Below, one piece after another: positions 16,627-24,522 of a stretch of 64,000 bases of DNA. The translations under genes and the position numbers were made by a program. How positions within the stretch are numbered: the stretch's first letter is position 1; the number at the start of each line of letters is the position of its first letter. The notes beneath the pieces are model-generated. The model searched no databases, was not told where the DNA came from, and saw only the letters and a list, made by a program, of their open reading frames with translations. Location of the stretch: assembly GCF_009725165.1 (NCBI RefSeq), contig NZ_WNZW01000013.1, positions 1-64,000 of the forward strand, written 5' to 3'. This DNA comes from Paenibacillus woosongensis (GTDB lineage: Bacteria > Bacillota > Bacilli > Paenibacillales > Paenibacillaceae).

Positions 16627-17421
16627 ATGTCCAAACTCTTCAAAGCGCCGGTCGCATGGCTATTATGCCTGGCGCTAGTTACGGGAATGGCCCCCGCGCC
16701 TGCCGAACCCGTGTCAAACCCGGAACCCACCTCCTCCAAACAAGCCGTGAAGGCTGAAACTAAGCCAATGACGCTGGGAGAGCTCCGGCGGAAATACTCG
16801 GAAACGTTCAAGTTCAGCGGTCCTGAGGTCAAGCAGGTCGCCCTGACCTTCGATGATGTTCCCGATCCCCGCTTCACCCCTAAAGTGTTGGATATACTGA
16901 AGAAACACGGCGTCAAAGCCACTTTCTTCGTCGTAGGCAGCCGGGCGAAGAAGCATCCGGAGCTGCTGCGAAGAATTCACCTTGAAGGGCATATCATCGG
17001 CAACCATTCCTACAGCCACCCTTTGTTTAAGAAACAATCCGTCCAGGAATTCAAAAACGAAATTGAGCGCACCGAGAAAGTGATCGAACGGATTATCGGT
17101 TACAAACCTCGCCTCATTCGTCCCCCCTACGGAGAAATTAACGAGGAGCAGCTTAAATGGGCCAAGCGGCGAGGCTACAAAATCATTAACTGGAACGTCG
17201 ATTCCCTCGATTGGAAAGCGCTAAGCAAAGAGAAGGTCAAGCGTAACGTGCTGAGCGCCGTCGGTCCGGGATCCATCGTGCTGCAGCATGCCGGAGGCGG
17301 TACGGGTTCCAATTTGACGGGAACTATCGAGGCTCTGCCCGATATTATTAAGGTGCTGCGGAATCGCGGCTATCGCTTCGTAACGATTCCCGAGCTGCTA
17401 TCTTATAACAAAGCACTATAA
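16627..17421 (+). CDS. Secreted polysaccharide deacetylase with variant TFDDVPD motif
   Basis: CE4/NodB-domain protein of 264 residues with a signal peptide (about 1-28) and a strong AAAGGAGAAGG site. The catalytic domain (about 72-255) has LTFDDVPDPRF at motif 1 (canonical TFDDGP, so the Gly is replaced by Val while both Asp remain), GNHSYSH with both metal-ligand histidines, RPPYGE, the NWNVDSLDWK block and LQHAGGGTG with the late His. Catalysis is therefore plausible. A sporulation-like promoter upstream suggests a role in spore cortex or coat-associated peptidoglycan, as for PdaA/PdaB, but the protein is not clearly orthologous to either. Convergent with the next gene over a shared terminator. 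Confidence 0.83.
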   Translation: MSKLFKAPVAWLLCLALVTGMAPAPAEPVSNPEPTSSKQAVKAETKPMTLGELRRKYSETFKFSGPEVKQVALTFDDVPDPRFTPKVLDILKKHGVKATFFVVGSRAKKHPELLRRIHLEGHIIGNHSYSHPLFKKQSVQEFKNEIERTEKVIERIIGYKPRLIRPPYGEINEEQLKWAKRRGYKIINWNVDSLDWKALSKEKVKRNVLSAVGPGSIVLQHAGGGTGSNLTGTIEALPDIIKVLRNRGYRFVTIPELLSYNKAL

Positions 17422-17440
17422 CCAGCACCAGCTTGCAGGC

Positions 17441-17493
17441 AAAAAAGGACATCCCTGCAGATCCCCAGATCTCGCAGTGGACGTCCCTTTTTT
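17441..17493. terminator. Bidirectional terminator
   Basis: AAAAAAGGACATCC (17441-17454) pairs with GGACGTCCCTTTTTT (17479-17493), giving A/T tracts on both sides; it lies between two convergent genes. Confidence 0.85.
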
Positions 17494-17523
17494 AAGATAA
17501 TCTAATCATAGCTTAAATTCATA

Positions 17524-18201
17524 CTAATCCAAAACATATAGCGTGACATCCTGAAAACCAAACTCGTTAACTTTCTGCGGGCTCGCCGGAATAAAGATGT
17601 CGATGCGGTTTCCTTTGATCGCGCCGCCCTGGTCAGTCGCTGTGGCGACGAAGGCGTTCTTCGGCAGATCAGGATGGCTGTGTCCGGTGACCAGCACTTT
17701 GGTGCCCATCGGAATGACGTTTGGATCAACGGCGATCGTTCCAAGCTTCAAAGGATTGCCATAATAGTCGACAGGGCCCCATTTCCCGTTTTCGCTGGCA
17801 GCCGCAGAGTAAGCTGTCGCTTTGACCTTTACTGTGGATTTGTAGTTAAACGATTTACCCCAGGCCTGTACGACCCGGTCCGCCGTTAGTACTTTTAGCG
17901 TAGAGAGCGGTTGAACCTCAGTTTCTGTGGCGGTAAGCGCCTGCATGTTTTGTCCCGGTATCGTGATTTTTAAACCTTCGTAAATATTCGTAGCTTCTAT
18001 GCTCGGATTCGCTTTCATCAGCTTGTCCAAATTGACTCCGTACTGCTTGGCGAGAAAATAGAAGGTGTCTCCATTCTTTGCCGTATGTACTGAATCCGCA
18101 TATGCTGGCACGGCCTGCAGTGCACCTAACAACCCTGCCGCAATCATGGCTGACTTAATTCCCATCCCCAATTTGCGAAGACCTTTACGTTGTTTAAACA
18201 T
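17524..18201 (-). CDS. LysM and 3D-domain cell wall protein (YocH-like)
   Basis: Secreted peptidoglycan-binding protein, probably a lytic transglycosylase-type muropeptidase, 225 residues. It has a signal peptide with cleavage near VPAYA/DS (about 35), a LysM domain (about 38-83; KNGDTFYFLAKQYGV, LKITIPG) and a C-terminal 3D domain (about 128-224) with the conserved aspartates in VDPNVIPMG, TDQGGAIKG and NRIDIF. The start has AAAGGAGG. A c-di-AMP riboswitch occupies the leader, the usual context for such wall hydrolases, linking expression to turgor and wall homeostasis. Confidence 0.9.
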   Translation of the reverse strand: MFKQRKGLRKLGMGIKSAMIAAGLLGALQAVPAYADSVHTAKNGDTFYFLAKQYGVNLDKLMKANPSIEATNIYEGLKITIPGQNMQALTATETEVQPLSTLKVLTADRVVQAWGKSFNYKSTVKVKATAYSAAASENGKWGPVDYYGNPLKLGTIAVDPNVIPMGTKVLVTGHSHPDLPKNAFVATATDQGGAIKGNRIDIFIPASPQKVNEFGFQDVTLYVLD

Positions 18202-18220
18202 GATGCTCCTCCTTTAACTT

Positions 18221-18374
18221 GGCCTGCGGAGTTAGTTGTCGGATTCGGAAAAAAGGATAGCTCCCGGCGCCGGATCATCAGCGCTTCACCCCAAGACATA
18301 CCATGCTGTCACCTTGTACTAGCATTGCTTGTCATAAGTCGTCCCCCGTACCTGCCTTGGCAGTGTTTCGGCCG
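18221..18374 (-). promoter_or_regulatory. c-di-AMP riboswitch (ydaO/yuaA class)
   Basis: Read on the minus strand, the leader carries the conserved blocks of this class in order: GGCCGAAACACTGCC at the 5' side, GTACGGGGGAC, TTGGGGTGAAGCGC, GGGAGCTATCC and the signature CCGAATCCGACAACTAACTC at the 3' side. GGCC at 18370-18373 can pair with GGCC at 18221-18224 as P1. The ribosome binding site AAAGGAGG of the LysM/3D gene starts about 8 bases past P1, and no intrinsic terminator lies between them. High c-di-AMP is expected to turn the gene off in this class. Confidence 0.9.
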
Positions 18375-18503
18375 TAATGAATATATCACAATTTTGTAAC
18401 CTATGGACCATGCAAATGTTACCAATGGTATTAAAACCAGTATTTATCAAGAAAAAACAATGATGAAAACCGTGACAAAAATTTAAATTATTGGAGGTAA
18501 CAC

Positions 18504-18533
18504 CAAAAAGGCATGACCCTTGGTCATGCCTTT
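18504..18533 (-). terminator. Terminator of the amino acid ABC transporter operon
   Basis: Minus strand AAAGGCATGACC (18522-18533) pairs with GGTCATGCCTTT (18507-18518) and is followed by TTGG. Confidence 0.85.
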
Positions 18534-18557
18534 GCAATGCTATTTTCTAATTACCAA

Positions 18558-19280
18558 TTACAAAACTTTGCTTAAAAAATCCTGCGTCCGCTGATTCTGC
18601 GGCGAACCGAACACCTGCTGCGGGCTGCCCTGCTCGATAATAACGCCTTGATCCATAAACAAGATGCGGTCGCCGACCTCGCGGGCGAAGCCCATTTCAT
18701 GCGTGACGATAACCATCGTCATCCCGCCTGTAGCCAGCTCCTTCATGACTTCCAGAACCTCGCCCACCATCTCGGGATCGAGTGCGGACGTCGGCTCGTC
18801 AAACAGCATCACATGCGGCTCCATCGCCAGGGCGCGAGCGATGGCGATGCGCTGCTTCTGTCCTCCTGACAGTTGGGAAGGGTAAGCCCCGCTCTTCTCC
18901 TCCAGACCCACTTTGCGCAGCAACTGAAGCGCGAAGGCCTCTGCGTCCTGCTTCGCCTGTTTTTTCACCTGGAGCGGAGCCATCATAATATTCTCAAGCA
19001 CCGTTTTGTGTGGAAAAAGGTTAAAATGCTGAAATACCATTCCCATTTTCTCACGGGTTTTGTTGATATTATGATTCTTGCCGGTAATAAGCTCTCCTTC
19101 GAAATGGATTTCGCCGCTGGACGGCTCCTCTAACCGGTTCAGACAGCGCAGGAAGGTGCTTTTTCCCGATCCGCTCGGCCCGATAACGACGACGACCTCT
19201 CCGCGGTTGATTTCCAGGTCAATGCCTTTTAAAATATGCAGCTGGCCGAATTTTTTATGCAAATTCTTAACGGTTATCAC
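18558..19280 (-). CDS. Polar amino acid ABC transporter, ATP-binding protein
   Basis: ATPase of a GlnQ/HisP-type importer, 240 residues from a GTG at 19280 behind AGGAGG. Walker [10 protein letters not shown] (about 32-40), Q-loop FQHFNLFPH, signature LSGGQKQR (about 138-145), Walker [15 protein letters not shown] and the switch His in VTHEMGF are all present. The start overlaps the end of the permease gene by 14 bases, showing one operon. The substrate cannot be fixed by sequence; glutamine, glutamate, cystine or arginine are possible. Confidence 0.92.
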   Translation of the reverse strand: MITVKNLHKKFGQLHILKGIDLEINRGEVVVVIGPSGSGKSTFLRCLNRLEEPSSGEIHFEGELITGKNHNINKTREKMGMVFQHFNLFPHKTVLENIMMAPLQVKKQAKQDAEAFALQLLRKVGLEEKSGAYPSQLSGGQKQRIAIARALAMEPHVMLFDEPTSALDPEMVGEVLEVMKELATGGMTMVIVTHEMGFAREVGDRILFMDQGVIIEQGSPQQVFGSPQNQRTQDFLSKVL

Positions 19281-19941
19281 TAGCCTGCAGCCTCCTTTCA
19301 AAACGGCCCAAAATACGGGAAAGCGTAAATGTGACGATAAAATACATCACGGCAACAATCAGGAACGGCATCATGCCGTTATACGTAATCCCTTGAACGG
19401 CGCCCGCCTGGAACATTATTTCGGTCACCCCGATAAAGGAAACAATCGACGATTCCTTGACGATAACGACGAACTCGTTGCCAATCGCCGGCAGCACGTT
19501 TTTGATCGCCTGCGGAATAATAATGAAACGCATCGTTTGACCCTGCGTCATCCCGAGCGAACGCGCCGCTTCGCTTTGACCGCGATCCACGCCCTGAATG
19601 CCCGCGCGGAATATTTCCGCTAAATAAGCCGAGCTGTTAATGGACAACGTAATCGCCCCCGATTCAATCGGATCAAAATTGATATCAAACATGTAAGATA
19701 AGCCGTAGTGAATGATCATCAGCTGTACTAGCATCGGCGTTCCGCGCAGAAACTCAACCCAGGCATGTCCGATAAAGCGTACGATTCCCCATGGCGACAT
19801 CCGGATCAAAGCGACAAACAATCCAAGAATGAACCCGAACAAAACGCCTAACGCGGCAAGCCATAACGTGTACTGCAGTCCGGTTAGAAAATAACTGCGG
19901 TATTCCCAAAACATCGTTGCAAAATCAGTAAAAAAGTTCAT
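19267..19941 (-). CDS. Polar amino acid ABC transporter, permease
   Basis: Membrane subunit of the HisM/GlnP family, 224 residues with about five transmembrane segments. The N-terminal [21 protein letters not shown] and the [14 protein letters not shown] motif are typical of the family. The cytoplasmic EAA loop reads [17 protein letters not shown] (about 139-155). It sits between the binding protein and the ATPase genes; a stem-loop separates it from the binding protein gene. Confidence 0.92.
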   Translation of the reverse strand: MNFFTDFATMFWEYRSYFLTGLQYTLWLAALGVLFGFILGLFVALIRMSPWGIVRFIGHAWVEFLRGTPMLVQLMIIHYGLSYMFDINFDPIESGAITLSINSSAYLAEIFRAGIQGVDRGQSEAARSLGMTQGQTMRFIIIPQAIKNVLPAIGNEFVVIVKESSIVSFIGVTEIMFQAGAVQGITYNGMMPFLIVAVMYFIVTFTLSRILGRFERRLQASDNR

Positions 19942-19984
19942 AAGCCTATCATACCTCCAATTACAGCGCCCGTTTCGTTAAAAA

Positions 19985-20018
19985 CAGAAAAATAGCGAAT
20001 TTTCTCCGCTATTTTCTG
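19985..20018 (-). terminator. Intra-operon stem-loop between binding protein and permease genes
   Basis: Minus strand CAGAAAATAGCG pairs with CGCTATTTTTCTG and is followed by TTTTT. Partial termination or mRNA protection here would keep the binding protein in excess over the membrane parts, as usual for ABC importers. Confidence 0.65.
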
Positions 20019-20053
20019 CCAGGTTGTCTTATCATCGCATGACCAAAGCCAAG

Positions 20054-20860
20054 TTATCTAATGGACAGATCGCTGGCTTCTTGTACAAATTTCTCAATGC
20101 TGCCGTCCTGGATCAGGCGATCCAATGTGGCATTCACTTGATCCAGCAGCTCCTTGTTGCCCTTCTTAATGCCTACGACGTAACCTTCATCCTCTGTTAC
20201 AGGCTCCGCATCGGTAATGACGATGCCGTCTACATTCTTCACGAACGATTCGGCAACAGGGCCCTCGATAATAGCCACATCAACACGCCCCGAGTTCAGC
20301 TGCATGATGATGTCAGAAATCTTCGCCAGAGAGGTCAGCTTAGCACCAGGAATTTCTTTAGCGATGTCCTCCTGGATTGAGCTCTTCTGAACGCCGATCT
20401 TAAGGCCTTCCAGCGATTCAAGCGTGGAATATTTATCTTTGTCCGCTTCGCGGGCAACGACTGCCTGTTTGGCGTTGTAGTAGATTTGCGACATTTCGAT
20501 TTCTTTCGCACGCTCAGGCGTCGGGCTCAATCCGGAAATGACGATGTCCACCCGGCCGCTGCCCAGCTCATTGAGCAGGGATGAGAACACCATATCCTTG
20601 ATTTCGAGCTCTGCACCCATATCCTTGGCGATTTCTTTAGCAATTTCCACGTCGAATCCGACGATCTCGTCTTCCCCTTTGTCATTCTTGATATGGAACT
20701 CATATGGCGGGAAATCGGCGCTCAATCCGAGAACCAGCTTCTTCGCTGCCGGCGTGGCAGATCCTTGCGAGCTGTCCTTGGTTTCTTTGGCTTGTCCACA
20801 AGCTGCCAGTACAGTCGTAAGCAACAGTACCGCCATCAATAATGTACCCCATTTTTTCAT
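20054..20860 (-). CDS. Amino acid ABC transporter substrate-binding lipoprotein
   Basis: Extracellular binding protein (family 3, SBP_bac_3), 268 residues. The signal peptide ends in the lipobox LAAC (Cys about 21). The domain shows LVLGLSADFPPYEF, GFDVEIAKEIAKDMG, DIVISGLSPTPERAKE (family signature), IGVQKSSIQE and a VVGIKKGNKELL stretch near the C-terminus. First gene of the transporter operon with a good sigma-A promoter upstream. A negatively or positively charged amino acid ligand cannot be distinguished. Confidence 0.92.
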   Translation of the reverse strand: MKKWGTLLMAVLLLTTVLAACGQAKETKDSSQGSATPAAKKLVLGLSADFPPYEFHIKNDKGEDEIVGFDVEIAKEIAKDMGAELEIKDMVFSSLLNELGSGRVDIVISGLSPTPERAKEIEMSQIYYNAKQAVVAREADKDKYSTLESLEGLKIGVQKSSIQEDIAKEIPGAKLTSLAKISDIIMQLNSGRVDVAIIEGPVAESFVKNVDGIVITDAEPVTEDEGYVVGIKKGNKELLDQVNATLDRLIQDGSIEKFVQEASDLSIR

Positions 20861-20920
20861 GTCTCTCTCTCCTTGCTAAGTTATGAAAATTAATCATCGT
20901 CTCATGATTTCACTGGGCTA

Positions 20921-20949
20921 ATTATAGATCATTATGCATATATATGCAA
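20921..20949 (-). promoter_or_regulatory. Sigma-A promoter of the amino acid transporter, with palindrome in the spacer
   Basis: Minus strand TTGCAT (20944-20949), 17-base spacer, TATAAT (20921-20926). A perfect 14-base palindrome TGCATATATATGCA (20935-20948) overlaps the -35 and spacer and is a candidate repressor site. Confidence 0.7.
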
Positions 20950-21264
20950 AAGAAATTTTCGACATTTTTCTTTCATCCTTTCTTCATCTATTATACCCGC
21001 GGTCAATTGCTCTTTTTCATGTTATTTAGATCACTCCCCGATTAGAACCTATATGATTACCATTAAAATCCACTCTCCGAACCCTCGTGATTCATTCTTT
21101 TATCAACAACAATGAACTTTATCACAGCATCGCGTTACCTGAATCAATGATTTTATACATTATAAAACGCAGCTCATGGCCTCCTCTTATTCAGGGAATA
21201 ATGGTTCATACCAAGGGAGAGCTGGTTATTAATTAGCTGTAGCAGATGTTAAGGAGGTGGCCGC
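20950..21264. other. Divergent intergenic region
   Basis: An AT-rich, gene-free stretch between the transporter promoter and the GH13 gene. No riboswitch or strong promoter was recognised; AAGGAGG at about 21250-21256 is the ribosome binding site of the gene at 21265. Confidence 0.5.
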
Positions 21265-23010
21265 ATGCTGCTTGAAGCTTTGTACCACGTGCCTCGCGAT
21301 AAATGGGCTTATGCTTACAATCCGACAACGATTCATTTGCGTGTGCGCACCAAAAGAGATGATATAGAGCAAGTATTTGCCATGACCGGGGACAAGTACG
21401 ACTGGCAGAGGACTTATCAGGAATTGGCCATGGAAAAAGCGGCCCATGACGCGATGTTTGATTACTGGGAAATCGCTGTGAAGCCGAATTACAAACGGCT
21501 CTCCTACGCCTTTAAACTGGTTGCCGGCAGCGAAACAGTTTATATGCAGGACAGCGGGATCGGACACGAGCCGCCTACTCCGCCGGGCGAGTTGTACGAA
21601 TTTCCTTATATTCATGAGATTGACGTTTTTAAAGTGCCGGAATGGGCCAAAGAGGCTGTGTTTTATCAAATAATGCCTGAGCGCTTTGCGAATGGCGACC
21701 CGTCTAACGATCCTAAGCCAATCGAACCCTGGGGAGGAACGCCAAAGATCGACAATTTTTTCGGGGGCGATCTGCAAGGTGTTCTGGATCATCTGGACGA
21801 TTTAGTCGACCTTGGCATTAACGCTATTTATTTTACACCGCTTTTCACCTCCCCCTCTAATCACAAATACGATACGGTCGATTATAAGAGTGTCGATCCT
21901 CATTTTGGGGACAACGCGCTGTTAAAGCGGCTAGTCGCGGCTTGCCATGAAAAAGGGATCCGAGTTGTGCTCGACGCCGTATTCAACCATTGCAGCGAGC
22001 AGTTTCCTCCTTTTCAGGATGTGCTGAAGCATGGGCAGGATTCTAAGTATATTGACTGGTTCCATATTAATGAATTCCCAGTGTCCATTAAGAACGGTAT
22101 TCCAACTTACGATACGTTCGGATTTTTTGGCAATATGCCGAAATTCAACACTGCGAATCCTGAAGTGAAGGAATATTTGCTTGGCGTAGCGGAATATTGG
22201 ATCAAAGAAATCAATCTTGACGGGTGGCGCCTTGACGTCGCCAATGAAATTGACCATCATTTCTGGCGCGATTTCAGGAAAGTCGTCAAAACGGCCAATC
22301 CGGATGCTTATATTATCGGAGAGGTCTGGAGCGATTCCCTCAACTGGCTGCTCGGGGATCAATTCGATTCCGTCATGAACTATCCCTTCGCTGACAAAGT
22401 GCTAACCTTCTTTAACGGAGGCATGGACGGATACAGCTTCTCCAATGAGATGGGCTCGCTCATCATGCGTTATCCGCAGCAAACCAATGAGGTTATTTTC
22501 AACATGCTGTGCAGCCATGATACGCCTAGGCTGCTGACCAGCGTAGGACATGACAAGCGTAAGCTGAAGCTATGCGTCGTCTTTCTTTTCACCTATATGG
22601 GAACACCATGCATTTTCTACGGCGATGAAGTCGGTATATCGGGAAATGGCGATCCCGATTGCCGCAAATGTATGGTCTGGGATCCCCATAAACAGGATCG
22701 CGAGCTGTATGATTTCTATAAACTGATGATCGCTCTGCGTAAGAAGCACGCCGCCTTGCGCCAAGGCCGCTTCCGCTTCCTGCATGCGGACATTCATGAT
22801 CCATGCATCATTTACGAGCGGCTCGACGACAAGGTCCATTTTACGATCTGGATGAACAATACCGGTAAGAAGCGTACGCTGTCGCATCCGATGGACACGA
22901 ACGACTGGTATGATGCTTTGACAGGCGAACGCGTGATGCCGGATAAAGGCATCATGAATATCAGCCTTGATCCGTACGGATACCGCATACTATGCCGTAA
23001 GCTGAACTAG
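21265..23010 (+). CDS. GH13 alpha-glycosidase (neopullulanase / maltogenic amylase type)
   Basis: Cytosolic alpha-glucan hydrolase or transglycosidase, 581 residues, no signal peptide. An N-terminal beta domain (about 1-120) precedes the (beta/alpha)8 barrel. The four GH13 regions are visible: DAVFNH (I), GWRLDVANE with the nucleophile Asp (II), GEVW with the acid/base Glu (III) and LCSHDTPR with the third Asp (IV). MPERFANGDPSNDP and the N-domain point to the GH13_20 cyclomaltodextrinase/neopullulanase group. A strong AAGGAGG site precedes the ATG. It is convergent with glgA and probably supplies or trims maltodextrins linked to glycogen turnover. Confidence 0.88.
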   Translation: MLLEALYHVPRDKWAYAYNPTTIHLRVRTKRDDIEQVFAMTGDKYDWQRTYQELAMEKAAHDAMFDYWEIAVKPNYKRLSYAFKLVAGSETVYMQDSGIGHEPPTPPGELYEFPYIHEIDVFKVPEWAKEAVFYQIMPERFANGDPSNDPKPIEPWGGTPKIDNFFGGDLQGVLDHLDDLVDLGINAIYFTPLFTSPSNHKYDTVDYKSVDPHFGDNALLKRLVAACHEKGIRVVLDAVFNHCSEQFPPFQDVLKHGQDSKYIDWFHINEFPVSIKNGIPTYDTFGFFGNMPKFNTANPEVKEYLLGVAEYWIKEINLDGWRLDVANEIDHHFWRDFRKVVKTANPDAYIIGEVWSDSLNWLLGDQFDSVMNYPFADKVLTFFNGGMDGYSFSNEMGSLIMRYPQQTNEVIFNMLCSHDTPRLLTSVGHDKRKLKLCVVFLFTYMGTPCIFYGDEVGISGNGDPDCRKCMVWDPHKQDRELYDFYKLMIALRKKHAALRQGRFRFLHADIHDPCIIYERLDDKVHFTIWMNNTGKKRTLSHPMDTNDWYDALTGERVMPDKGIMNISLDPYGYRILCRKLN

Positions 23011-23027
23011 CTGGCTTGATCTGCGGG

Positions 23028-23083
23028 AACTACAAATCCCCCAACTCCTCGGGTTGAATCGAAGGATTGGGGGATTTGTAGTT
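23028..23083. terminator. Bidirectional terminator between GH13 gene and glgA
   Basis: A perfect 17-base stem (AACTACAAATCCCCCAA, 23028-23044, with its reverse complement at 23067-23083) and a 22-base loop that can itself fold. Lies between convergent genes, three bases before the glgA stop. Confidence 0.85.
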
Positions 23084-23085
23084 GT

Positions 23086-24522
23086 TCAAGCATCTCTCGC
23101 AACTCGTTCATAGATATCGATATATTGTTTGGCCGACACCGCCCAGCTGTAATCTCCAGCAAAGGCATTGCGAAGCAGCTGTTTCCAGTGATCTTGCTGA
23201 TGATAAAATTCGATTGCCCGGCGCAATGTGTACAGCAGGTCGTGGGCATTGAAATTCGCAAACGTGAATCCGTTCCCTTCTCCGGTCGCCTCGTTGTAGG
23301 ACTTTACCGTATCGTTCAACCCTCCGGTTTCACGGACGACCGGGATACTGCCATAACGCAGTGCCAGCAGCTGGCTAATTCCGCAGGGCTCGAATTTGGA
23401 GGGCATCAGGAACAGGTCGCTGCCTGCATATATTTTCCGGGACAATGCGTCACTGAACAGTAATTGCGCCGACAGCTTTGCAGGGTGACGATGCGCCGCT
23501 TCTCTGAACCAATCCTCATACGCCCTGTCGCCTGTACCAAGAATGACGAATTGAATATCGTCAGAGGCCAGCCACTCATCCAAAATGCGGATGACCAGAT
23601 CAAGCCCTTTTGGCTCAACAAGCCGTGTAACCATCGCTACGAGAGGCGTCCTGGCGGATACAGGCAGGCCCAACTCCTCCTGCAAAGCCTCCTTATTCTC
23701 CTGCTTCTTCTTTGCGCTTGACTTGTACCGGACGGCCAGTACCTCGTCTGTCGCCGGGTTGTACAGCTTCGTATCCACGCCGTTGACAATTCCCGACAAT
23801 CGGTCCCCGAGGGAACGCAGCAGTCCGTCCAACCCGTAACCGTAATACGGTGTCTTGATCTCCTCCGCATAAGTCGGGCTTACTGTTGTAACATGATCTG
23901 AAAACACCAAGCCTGCTTTCATAAAACTTACAGCACCGTTATATTCGACGCCCTCCGGCGTATAATAAGTGTGCGGCAAGCTCAGCAGGTCACCAAGCAC
24001 CTCGTCAGGAAATAGCCCTTGATACAGCAGATTGTGAATGGTAAATACGGTACGAATGCCAGCGTAATTAGGGTGATGGCGGAAGTGTTCCTGCAGTAAT
24101 AGGGGAATCATCGCGGTGTGCCAATCATGACAGTGCAGTACGTCTGGCCAGAAATCGATCGCAGGCAGAATCTCCAGCACAGCCCGGTTCAAAAATGCAA
24201 ATCTCTCCCCGTCGTCCCAGTAGCCGTACACCCCTTCCCTGCCAAAGTAGTATTCGTTATCGATAAAATATACCGGGATTTCCTCCCAAGCCAAATACTC
24301 GATCCCACCGTACTGCCGACGCCAGCCAACCGGAACTTCAACCGCCCCCCAGTGTTCAAGGAGGTCACTGTAAGCAGCGGACATATCCCGGTACTTCGGC
24401 AGCACGATTCGGACATCGTGTCCGGCCTCGTGCAGCGCTTTCGGCAATGCTCCAATGACATCGGCCAGGCCACCCGTTTTGATGAACGGCGCAACTTCCG
24501 CCGCGGCGAACAGAATTTTCAT
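23086..24522 (-). CDS. glgA: Glycogen synthase (ADP-glucose type)
   Basis: GT5 enzyme extending alpha-1,4-glucan from ADP-glucose, 478 residues. It begins MKILFAAAEVAPF with the ADP-glucose-binding KTGGLADV at about 15-22; HCHDWHTA, TIHNLLYQG, VTTVSPTYAEEI, NGVDTKLYNP and MPSKFEPCGISQL with the catalytic Glu follow. The start at 24522 is behind GAGGAGG and overlaps the glgB stop (ATGA), so synthesis is coupled to branching enzyme; the open frame runs upstream inside glgB but has no family N-terminus. Confidence 0.95.
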   Translation of the reverse strand: MKILFAAAEVAPFIKTGGLADVIGALPKALHEAGHDVRIVLPKYRDMSAAYSDLLEHWGAVEVPVGWRRQYGGIEYLAWEEIPVYFIDNEYYFGREGVYGYWDDGERFAFLNRAVLEILPAIDFWPDVLHCHDWHTAMIPLLLQEHFRHHPNYAGIRTVFTIHNLLYQGLFPDEVLGDLLSLPHTYYTPEGVEYNGAVSFMKAGLVFSDHVTTVSPTYAEEIKTPYYGYGLDGLLRSLGDRLSGIVNGVDTKLYNPATDEVLAVRYKSSAKKKQENKEALQEELGLPVSARTPLVAMVTRLVEPKGLDLVIRILDEWLASDDIQFVILGTGDRAYEDWFREAAHRHPAKLSAQLLFSDALSRKIYAGSDLFLMPSKFEPCGISQLLALRYGSIPVVRETGGLNDTVKSYNEATGEGNGFTFANFNAHDLLYTLRRAIEFYHQQDHWKQLLRNAFAGDYSWAVSAKQYIDIYERVARDA

